Positions 1 to 5,133 of a stretch of 5,133 nt of DNA are shown here, in pieces. The position numbers and the translations under genes are program-made. The DNA is taken from assembly GCA_005879045.1 (NCBI GenBank), contig VBLV01000079.1, forward strand, positions 1 to 5,133, in the 5' to 3' direction. This DNA is from Methanobacteriota archaeon (GTDB lineage Archaea; Thermoplasmatota; Thermoplasmata; RBG-16-68-12). Each line of letters starts with the position of its first letter. Within the stretch, counting starts at the first letter, position 1. The notes beneath the pieces are model-generated. The model ran no database searches. It worked only from the letters and a program-made list of their open reading frames with translations, and was not told where the DNA came from.

Positions 1-378
1 CCGTTCCACGTCGTCCCGCGTCGCATGTCGGCACGAGGAGAAGTACGGCGGGATCGTCTGCGGCTCGCTGAGCTTCTTCGTCTCCCGGTCCACGAGCTGG
101 ATCATCCGGAGTTTCGCCTTGCTGTAGAAGATCGGGCCTCCATACCCCTCGTGCGTCTCCGGTCGTGGCACGATGACGTCCGCAATCGTCGAGCCGGCGA
201 GCTGGTCCGCGATGTCGCTCTCTTCGTTCAGGACGTCCTCGACGAGGCAGTAAAAGTCGTACCGTGCGCCCTCGACGATGACGGGGAACGCGATCTTCAG
301 TTCCTCCGGGTTCCCGAGCTGGAGCTTCGCGACGAGGCCGTCGATCACCGATGCGGCGACGATCTCCCCGATCTTCAT
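1..378 (-). CDS. herA: HerA, N-terminal HAS-barrel part (3' end outside window)
   Basis: HerA is a hexameric FtsK-like ATPase that translocates on double-stranded DNA and works with NurA in resecting broken ends. Only the first 126 codons are in the window, in one open frame from the ATG at 378 to the left edge. It begins MKIGEIVAASVIDGLVAK, followed by a beta-rich segment (FPVIVEGARYDFYCLVEDV at about residues 34-52) that fits the HAS-barrel (HerA-ATP synthase) domain, which forms the hexamer top and contacts NurA in known complexes. A second stretch with FYSKAKLRMIQLVD (about 84-97) completes the barrel. The Walker A/B ATPase core and arginine finger would lie beyond the window. The start is firm: its ATG overlaps the nurA stop as ATGA, with a GAGGGA ribosome site 6 bases upstream. 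The call rests on the N-terminal pattern plus the neighbour NurA; another HAS-barrel ATPase is the only realistic alternative. Confidence 0.87.
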   Translation of the reverse strand, partial: MKIGEIVAASVIDGLVAKLQLGNPEELKIAFPVIVEGARYDFYCLVEDVLNEESDIADQLAGSTIADVIVPRPETHEGYGGPIFYSKAKLRMIQLVDRETKKLSEPQTIPPYFSSCRHATRDDVER

Positions 379-1388
379 CGCAGGTCCCTCGCAACCTTGT
401 CCAGGTACTCGTGGAACGCGCTCCGCTTCCGGCCCTCGACCTGCGTGAGCCCGTCCAGGATCGTGCGCACGTCGAGTCCCATCCGGAGTGCCATCTTCAT
501 CACGCTCTCCTGGTACACGGGCTTGAGCTGGCGGACGGTGACGGCCATTCGGTGCGCCTCGATCAGAGGCCACGGATACCCGACCGACACGAGGCTCTTG
601 CCGAAGGACGAGAGTTGGCCGAACGCCTCGTCCGGACGGTCGCGGAACGTCCCGAGATCCACCCGGAACCACTTCCTCGCCCGTGGATGCAATCGGGCAT
701 AATAGATGTCCCCGTACAGGAGGCCCTCCTTCTCCGTCTCCGCGGCTTTCGGGGCCCGAGCGTATGCGAGGGCGTCGTGAGGCAGCCGGTCCTGACACCG
801 GGCCATCAGCTCCTCGTCCGTCAGGACGTGCCCGAACGCGTGGAGCTGACTGTCCTTCGAGATGCCGACCAGGAGGTGCCCGCGCTTCTCGCACACCTCG
901 ACGAGTCGCTCCATCACCGAGAACTGCTTCGGGAATTCCGAGAGCGTCCCGTCGACCGCGACGATGCAATCCTCGAGGTCGTCCGCGAAGTTGATCGCCG
1001 TCTGGCCTTCGATCAAGCGGCGGTATTCGTTCACCATGTCCCGCGGCTGTTCCTCGCGCCGCTCTTTCGTGAACTCGAAGAGGGACCGGTGGAGTTCGTC
1101 CTGGGTCGCGACGAACTCCGCGAACGTCGACACCCCGACCATGCGCTGCACGAGCCGCCAGTCCTTCCGCCGGAAGGCCGTCCCGTCGAACGCGTACCGC
1201 AAGAGGCCGACGGAGATCAGCGCGAGCCACCAGCTCGAGAGGTTGAGGAGGAAAGAATACGAGCCGTCGACCGCGATCATGTCCTTCGCGGTGTCGGCAC
1301 ATCGGAACGTGTGTAACTCCGGGACTTCCTCCGGCGGGAGCGGGACGTCCCGGTGATGCTTCACGAGCAGCTCGAGTTCCCGTCGCAT
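375..1388 (-). CDS. nurA: NurA, DNA end-resection nuclease
   Basis: NurA is a Mn-dependent dimeric nuclease (5'->3' exonuclease plus ssDNA endonuclease) with an RNase H-like fold that sits on the HerA hexamer and digests the 5' strand at breaks. From the ATG at 1388 the protein is 337 aa, in the usual range. Visible family marks are: MIAVDGSYS at 37-45 (first catalytic Asp, D41); the helix EYRRLIEGQTA at 121-131, which may supply the conserved Glu; CIVAVDGTLSE at 141-151 (second Asp, D146); HLLVGISKDS at 171-180; and the C-terminal GYPWPLIEAHRMA at 270-282, a strong NurA signature. Catalytic assignments beyond the two Asp residues are inferred. The frame is open up to 1607, but the upstream part is Cys-rich and unlike the family, so I prefer 1388. 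Weaker alternatives are TTG 1478 and ATG 1505, the latter with GGGGTG 6 bases upstream. The preferred ATG has no clear ribosome site. The stop overlaps the herA start. Confidence 0.9.
   Translation of the reverse strand: MRRELELLVKHHRDVPLPPEEVPELHTFRCADTAKDMIAVDGSYSFLLNLSSWWLALISVGLLRYAFDGTAFRRKDWRLVQRMVGVSTFAEFVATQDELHRSLFEFTKERREEQPRDMVNEYRRLIEGQTAINFADDLEDCIVAVDGTLSEFPKQFSVMERLVEVCEKRGHLLVGISKDSQLHAFGHVLTDEELMARCQDRLPHDALAYARAPKAAETEKEGLLYGDIYYARLHPRARKWFRVDLGTFRDRPDEAFGQLSSFGKSLVSVGYPWPLIEAHRMAVTVRQLKPVYQESVMKMALRMGLDVRTILDGLTQVEGRKRSAFHEYLDKVARDLR
385..390 (-). promoter_or_regulatory. Ribosome binding site of herA
   Basis: The minus strand reads GAGGGA here, inside the last codons of nurA, with 6 bases before the herA ATG at 378-376. 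Together with the ATGA overlap of the nurA stop and herA start, this fixes the herA start and suggests translational coupling of the two partners. Confidence 0.65.
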
Positions 1389-1456
1389 GTCGTCGACGTA
1401 GCTGACGCGGGCCCGCCCCGGGTCCGGTGCACCCTCCGCGTCATCCCTTGGGACCA

Positions 1457-1469
1457 GAGGGCAACCCTC
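1457..1469 (-). repeat. Small perfect inverted repeat in the nurA leader
   Basis: GAGGG-TTG-CCCTC on the minus strand forms a 5-base-pair stem with a 3-base loop. It lies almost at the transcript start predicted from the TATA-like element. It is short, and chance is a fair explanation in GC-rich DNA; no T-run follows, so it is not a typical terminator. Confidence 0.3.
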
Positions 1470-1494
1470 AAGCGCCAAAGAGGACGCGAGACGG

Positions 1495-1502
1495 CATATA
1501 AG
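1495..1502 (-). promoter_or_regulatory. Candidate archaeal TATA box for nurA-herA
   Basis: The minus strand reads CTTATATG, close to the archaeal TATA consensus (about YTTATATA), and it is the most AT-rich octamer of the gap. Transcription would be expected about 25 bases downstream, near 1472, leaving a leader of about 85 bases before the ATG at 1388. No clear purine-rich BRE is seen just upstream. The element overlaps the alternative ATG at 1505; if it is the real promoter, the longer nurA starts are not on the transcript. Confidence 0.4.
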
Positions 1503-1607
1503 CATGTCGAACACCCCTGCAACACTACGAAAGCTCGGTGTGCGACGAATCGGGCACCCTTTACCGGCGCAACAAAGGAGGGGTAGGGTGAGGTCAAGGC
1601 CGATCAC

Positions 1608-3923
1608 TTAGGACAGGACTTCCGCCTTCGACTCCTGGTTCGGCGTCATCGTCACCCGGATTCGACCGGGGAACCGCTCCGCGATCTCCGCGAGGTGCGT
1701 GATCAGGATCACCTTCTCGAAGACCTCGCCCATCCGGAGGAGCTTCTGAACGAAGAGTTCCCGCGAGATTTCCGTGTCGAGGGATCCGAGGTCGCCTTCG
1801 TCGATGAACAACGTCTTCATGCGACCGAAGGTGCGGCCGATCTGTGGCATCGAGGCGAGTTCCCGGGCGATCGCGAAGCGCAGCGCCGCGTTGATCTGCG
1901 TCTTCTCGCCCCCGCTGAACTCCGCGACATCGTGCCACTCGCTGTCGACTCCTTGGACGAGGATCCGGATCCCGTGACCCCGACCCTCTTCGTACGTCTC
2001 CAAGCGGATTCGACCGAACCGACCGTCCGTGAGCTCGGACAGGTTCTTTGAGGCCTCGATCTCCAGTTCCGGCAGGAGCTGATCGACCGCGTACATCACG
2101 ACGCCGCGCTTGTGGAACACGCGATTCACGAGGACATCGTAGATTTCGAGTTCCCCGCGGAGCGCCTCTCGTTGTCGCTCGGACTCCTTCAGCCTCATCG
2201 CGTCCGCTTCGAGACCGGCGATTTGTTCCTTCAGCGTCGTGGCCTGTCCCTCCAGGAGATGCCACGCCTTCCGCTCCGCATCGAGTTCTCCCTGCAAGGT
2301 CTCGATCCTCGCCTTCGCAGTGCCGAATGCCTCCTCCGAGGATCGGAGTCCCGCGAGTTCCGATTCGAGGACCGTGCGCTCGGTCTCGAGTGACTGGCGT
2401 TGCATCGCAAGGTCCGCGAGCCGCGCGCTCACGTCACCGACCTGCCGCAACAGGATCGTGAGTTCATCGAGCCGCTTCCTCTTCCCGGCTTTTTCAAGGA
2501 CGGATTGGCCGACGAGTTCCAACCGCTTCTCGTTCATTTCCGTGAACGGGACCGCATCGAGTTGGCGCAATGCCTCGATCTTCGCGTCGTCGAGGGGCTG
2601 AAGGAGCCGATGGCTGTCGTCCGCCTCCCGTCGAAGGTCGTCTTTCAGCTGCTCGAGCTGCCGCTTGTACTCGGTGAGGACGAACGAGTCCTGGTCGATC
2701 GAAGCGACCTTCTCGTGGACCCGGAAGAGGGCCTTCTCCGCACGGGCCTGTTCCTCGCTCAGTTCCCGGACCAAGTCGGCACGGTCCGCGAGCCATTCGA
2801 GCTCCCGCGCGATTCTCGTCACGCGCTCTTCGAGTCGCCCCTCGTCTCGGAGGGAGCTGAACGCGGTCTCGCGGTCGACGTCAGTCCGGAGCGAGGCGAT
2901 CTTGCGATGGAGTTCGTCGATCCGGTCCTTGGTCTCGTCGCGTCGCTTCTCGTGCTCGTGCTTGGCGAGGTCGAACTCCCGCCCCGCGGCGCGAGCGGCC
3001 GTCTCGCGCTGCTGGTGATCCGCTTTCGTTTCCTTCAGGCGGTCCAGTTCCTCCCGCAGGCGGTCGAGGTCTTCGATTTCATTCTCGAGGGCGGCTCGTT
3101 CCGGCTCGAGTTTCGCGGCGATCTGGCCTCGGTCTCGGAGTTCCGCCTCGCGGGCCTCGAGCGCCCGAAGCCGGGTCGACCGGTCCTCGAGAGCCGCCGA
3201 CGACCGAACCCATCTTTCGTGCTTCGCCTCGAGGTCCTTCAGCTCCCGGGAGCCGGCTTCGAGGGTGGTCTGGAGTTGCGCGACCCGCGCTCCGCGCTCT
3301 TTGCGCTCTTGGTCCAAGCTTTCCAATTGCTGTCGCAAGGCGGGGAGGCGACCAAGCGCTTCTTCCCGCGCGGCGATCTCGGCCTCCTTGGCTTGGATGT
3401 CGGCCTTGACGGTCGTGAATCGTTCCTTCGCCCGCTCCAAGGCCTGTTCGAAGATCTCGAGACGGAAGAGTTTCTGAAACACCGCGAGCCGTTGCGCTCC
3501 ACTCGCGGCCCCGAGCTCCTTCATCTCCTCCTGACGGACGAAGGTGGAGTTCCGGAATCCGTCGTAGTCGAGGCCGACGACGTCGCGGATCGTCCGCTCT
3601 TTGTCCGGGATTGTCCCCTGTACCGCCTCTCCGTCCCGGGTGACCTCGAGGTACGATTCTTTCTTCGTCGTGAAGCCCCGGGTGATTTCCCAGCGCTCGT
3701 CTCCCTGGCGGAAGGCCACGCGGACGTATCCGTTCGGACGGCACACGTCCGCGAGTTTCACGCTCTGGATGTCCGTCCGGGTCGTCTTGCCGTACAAGGC
3801 GAACGTGATGGCGTCCAAGATCGACGATTTCCCGGCGCCGGTGCGACCTGTGATGACCGTGTATTTCTCCGGAAACCGGAGCGGCGGGACCGTCTTCTCG
3901 AGGTATCGCATGAATCCGCGCAT
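1608..3923 (-). CDS. rad50: Rad50 ATPase, without a zinc hook
   Basis: Rad50 is the ABC/SMC-like ATPase of the Mre11-Rad50 complex. Two heads bind ATP and DNA and control the Mre11 nuclease, while the coiled coils link complexes. From the ATG at 3923 it is 771 aa, short for an archaeal Rad50 (usually about 850-1000). The N-terminal half head has Walker A GRTGAGKSS at 26-34 and a Q-loop FVRQEE at 128-133. A long coiled coil runs from about 155 to 600, rich in Glu, Arg, Leu and Ala. The C-terminal half head has signature FSGGEKTQ at 669-676, Walker B TLFIDEG at 704-710, D-loop GSLD at 713-716 and the switch His at 743 (ITHL). All ATPase motifs are intact, so it should be active. No CxxC exists anywhere; the only Cys is residue 61 in the head. 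GAGGAG lies 6 bases before the ATG, but family homology appears to extend further upstream (see 3924-4006). It lies 86 bases after mre11. Confidence 0.93.
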   Translation of the reverse strand: MRGFMRYLEKTVPPLRFPEKYTVITGRTGAGKSSILDAITFALYGKTTRTDIQSVKLADVCRPNGYVRVAFRQGDERWEITRGFTTKKESYLEVTRDGEAVQGTIPDKERTIRDVVGLDYDGFRNSTFVRQEEMKELGAASGAQRLAVFQKLFRLEIFEQALERAKERFTTVKADIQAKEAEIAAREEALGRLPALRQQLESLDQERKERGARVAQLQTTLEAGSRELKDLEAKHERWVRSSAALEDRSTRLRALEAREAELRDRGQIAAKLEPERAALENEIEDLDRLREELDRLKETKADHQQRETAARAAGREFDLAKHEHEKRRDETKDRIDELHRKIASLRTDVDRETAFSSLRDEGRLEERVTRIARELEWLADRADLVRELSEEQARAEKALFRVHEKVASIDQDSFVLTEYKRQLEQLKDDLRREADDSHRLLQPLDDAKIEALRQLDAVPFTEMNEKRLELVGQSVLEKAGKRKRLDELTILLRQVGDVSARLADLAMQRQSLETERTVLESELAGLRSSEEAFGTAKARIETLQGELDAERKAWHLLEGQATTLKEQIAGLEADAMRLKESERQREALRGELEIYDVLVNRVFHKRGVVMYAVDQLLPELEIEASKNLSELTDGRFGRIRLETYEEGRGHGIRILVQGVDSEWHDVAEFSGGEKTQINAALRFAIARELASMPQIGRTFGRMKTLFIDEGDLGSLDTEISRELFVQKLLRMGEVFEKVILITHLAEIAERFPGRIRVTMTPNQESKAEVLS

Positions 3924-4006
3924 CTCGATCTCCTCGAGGACGAACCCCTCCGGACCGGCCGTCGGCTCCAGGCTCGAGACCGCGGCAGCCTCGACTTCCG
4001 CCTCAT
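3924..4006 (-). other. Possible upstream coding part of rad50 (no normal start codon in frame)
   Basis: The Rad50 frame is open without a stop through the whole gap back into mre11. It reads DEAEVEAAAVSSLEP, then TAGPEGFVLEEIE, before the ATG at 3923. FVLEEIEMRGFMRY lines up well with the usual Rad50 N-terminus (L-E-x-x-x-I-x-x-F), which forms the first strand of the head, so at least about 9 residues here look coding. There is no in-frame ATG, GTG or TTG; the only near-start codons are CTG at 3971 and CTG at 4013. An ATG at 4006, just after the mre11 TGA, is in another frame and would join the Rad50 frame if one extra base followed it. Codon third-position GC is high in more than one frame and does not settle the matter. 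Confidence 0.45.
3930..3935 (-). promoter_or_regulatory. Possible ribosome binding site for rad50 ATG at 3923
   Basis: GAGGAG on the minus strand sits 6 bases before the ATG at 3923-3921, a good distance for ribosome binding, and supports that start. The same bases also read as Glu-Glu codons in the Rad50 frame, within what looks like the family's first beta-strand (VLEEIEMRGF), so the match could simply be coding sequence. Confidence 0.4.
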
Positions 4007-4009
4007 CCC

Positions 4010-5133
4010 TCAGGAGAGGGCCTCCTTGAGCACCCGCCGGGCCTCGACCTTGATCGCCTCGCGTTTCGGGTGGTCGGCGAGGACCTTGTCCACGTAGTCG
4101 GTCAGGAGGCGGCCCGGATCCAAGGTGAAATCCTCCGTCACGACGCGCGGACGGCTGGCGGAGACGAACTTGACCTCATAATGGAAGGCGTCTCGGAGAC
4201 GATCCGCGAGTCGTTTCTCGTCGAGCCGATTCCGAAGTTCGTCCGGAAGGGTCACCTCGATGCGAACGAGATGGCCCGTGACCTGCGCGGGGATCGCGGC
4301 GAGGACCTTCTCCGTCACGTCGTCGCTCATTCCGATGACGGCCTCCACTTTGTCCATCGGACGTGCCGGGAGCTCGACGAAGGACCAGCCGCCCTCCGGA
4401 CGGATCGCGAGGAAGCCCTTCGGATCGAGGCGCTCGCCCCAGTCGATCCGTTCCGGCGCGCCGGCGTAGACAATCTTCCCGCCGACGGTCTGGTGCATGT
4501 GGATGTGCCCGAACACGACCAGGTCGACGGCGTCCGGGATCATGTCCGGCGTGAACGTGAAGTCGTTCGGGACGACTTCGGGCGGCGCGGTGCTCGCATA
4601 CCGCACGCCCTGAAACTCGAAGTGCCCGAAGAGGATCCGGAGGTCCGCGTCTTTGAGGTCCGCCGCCCGATTGCGGATCCACTCCTGCCACGTGCGCCGG
4701 GCCGCCTCATACGCCAGCTCGCGCGGGACGTCTTTCGCCAGGGTCTCCCGCACCTGTTCGACGACTTGCTCCGGATGCATGTAGGGAATCAGGATGAAGC
4801 CGATCTTCCGGCCGTCGATTTCCCGCATCTCCATCTTCGGATCGCGGAACACCTTCACGTGGCGGTACCCGCGGTAGTCGTCCAGGGAGGTGGACCGCAC
4901 GGCCCGTCTCGGCTGGTCATGGTTCCCCGCGAGGATCCACACCTCGATGCCCGCGCCGCCCAGGGGCTCGATGACATCCCTCCGGACCATCTCCCGGAAC
5001 ACCGGGGCCACATGGGCGCGGTCGAACAGGTCGCCGAGGATGCAGAACAGGGAGGCGCCGTGTTCGATCGCCCAGCGAGCGGCCTTCGCGAAGTTGCCGT
5101 GGAGGTCGAGCGCGCGTTCCGAGATGCCCGTTT
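4010..5133 (-). CDS. mre11: Mre11 nuclease (5' end outside window)
   Basis: Mre11 is the Mn-dependent phosphoesterase that acts as 3'->5' exonuclease and endonuclease in the Mre11-Rad50 complex. The frame is open from the right edge, so 373 residues are visible and probably only 10-20 are missing, including motif I (D-x-H). Numbering from the first full codon (5131-5129): GDLFD at 33-37, GNHD at 69-72, FGHFEFQG at 169-176 with the metal-ligand His, GHIH at 208-211, and YAGAPERIDWGE at 222-233, matching the Mre11 Y-x-G-x-x-E-R-x-D-x-x-E pattern. A capping domain follows, and the last 40 residues (from DFTLDPGRLLTDYVDKV) form a helical tail fitting the helix-loop-helix that grips the base of the Rad50 coiled coil. 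A GTG at 5011 is internal, since GDLFD lies upstream of it. rad50 follows directly, so co-expression is very likely. SbcD is the bacterial equivalent, but the neighbours indicate the archaeal protein. Confidence 0.95.
   Translation of the reverse strand, partial: TGISERALDLHGNFAKAARWAIEHGASLFCILGDLFDRAHVAPVFREMVRRDVIEPLGGAGIEVWILAGNHDQPRRAVRSTSLDDYRGYRHVKVFRDPKMEMREIDGRKIGFILIPYMHPEQVVEQVRETLAKDVPRELAYEAARRTWQEWIRNRAADLKDADLRILFGHFEFQGVRYASTAPPEVVPNDFTFTPDMIPDAVDLVVFGHIHMHQTVGGKIVYAGAPERIDWGERLDPKGFLAIRPEGGWSFVELPARPMDKVEAVIGMSDDVTEKVLAAIPAQVTGHLVRIEVTLPDELRNRLDEKRLADRLRDAFHYEVKFVSASRPRVVTEDFTLDPGRLLTDYVDKVLADHPKREAIKVEARRVLKEALS

Larger units (their letters stand above)
1389..1607 (-). other. 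Intergenic region / probable nurA-herA leader
   Basis: This 219-base gap between the rad50 stop (TAA at 1608-1610) and the preferred nurA ATG is the only sizeable non-coding stretch. It is less GC-rich than its surroundings around 1490-1600. The nurA frame stays open through it, starting with a GTG directly after the rad50 stop, but its translation is Cys-rich (for example LLCCAGKGC), uses codons unlike the genes and resembles no NurA N-terminus, so I treat it as non-coding. It holds a TATA-like element and a small inverted repeat, listed separately. Just after rad50 there is only a weak pyrimidine-rich stretch (CCCTACCCCTCCTTTG, about 1573-1588), which is not convincing as a terminator. Confidence 0.6.

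Noticed and set aside
25..702. 225-codon plus-strand open frame over herA and nurA
   Set aside because: It spans the junction of two well-supported minus-strand genes and shows no domain; it is explained by codon bias on the other strand.
351..1316. 321-codon open frame on the plus strand, antisense to nurA
   Set aside because: It lies opposite a clear NurA gene, has shadow-like composition (Arg, Glu, Leu, Pro) and no family signature.
1389..1607. N-terminal extension of NurA to the GTG directly after the rad50 stop
   Set aside because: The extra 73 residues are Cys-rich, unlike NurA, use different codons from the genes and overlap the TATA-like element.
3867..3881. Perfect inverted repeat CTCCGG-AAA-CCGGAG near the 5' end of rad50
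   Set aside because: It lies within conserved Rad50 codons just before Walker A, and short GC-rich palindromes are common in such DNA; nothing suggests a regulatory role.
3758..4006. Small 82-codon gene starting at the ATG just after the mre11 stop
   Set aside because: Its product is almost all Arg and Ser and it overlaps the Rad50 Walker A region in another frame; it is a shadow. Only the ATG itself may matter, as a possible rad50 start if a base is missing.
2400..4097. 565-codon open frame on the plus strand, antisense to rad50
   Set aside because: Its translation is a low-complexity mix of Leu, Arg, Glu, Asp and Phe with no recognisable domain, and it mirrors the GC-biased codons of rad50. 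The minus-strand frame carries unmistakable ATPase motifs.
1..5133. CRISPR arrays, tRNA or rRNA genes, insertion sequences, long direct repeats
   Set aside because: None was seen on reading either strand; almost all of the window is covered by the four repair genes.

Overview
The window is GC-rich and carries four genes, all on the minus strand, so it reads from right to left: mre11 (5' end cut off by the right edge) -> rad50 -> a 219-base gap -> nurA -> herA (3' end cut off by the left edge). This set, the Mre11-Rad50 complex with the NurA nuclease and the HerA hexameric translocase, is the end-resection cluster for DNA double-strand breaks that is characteristic of archaea. A TATA-like element in the only real gap and archaeal-type proteins throughout agree with an archaeal source. 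High GC and GC-ending codons would suit a GC-rich euryarchaeal lineage such as an environmental Thermoplasmatota, but that lineage guess is weak.

Layout. 4010-5133: Mre11, lacking only its first few residues (including the D-x-H motif), with the other phosphoesterase motifs and the C-terminal Rad50-binding region visible. 1608-3923: Rad50, with complete ATPase head motifs at both ends and a long coiled coil between. 1389-1607: intergenic, with a candidate TATA box facing nurA. 375-1388: NurA. 1-378: HerA N-terminal HAS-barrel; its start codon overlaps the nurA stop (ATGA).

Working model from known family biology: Mre11-Rad50 recognises and opens the DNA end, then HerA translocates on duplex DNA and feeds it to NurA for 5'-strand resection, giving 3' overhangs for RadA. 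The layout suggests two transcription or translation blocks, mre11-rad50 and nurA-herA.

The most notable points are: (1) this Rad50 has no CxxC zinc hook and has only one cysteine in 771 residues, located in the ATPase head, with a coil that looks shorter than usual; (2) the conserved first beta-strand of Rad50 appears to be encoded upstream of the only usable ATG, in a frame with no ATG/GTG/TTG, so the rad50 start is either unusual or a single base is missing from the sequence; (3) nurA probably has its own promoter. Long plus-strand open frames, up to 565 codons, are antisense shadows of the GC-rich genes.
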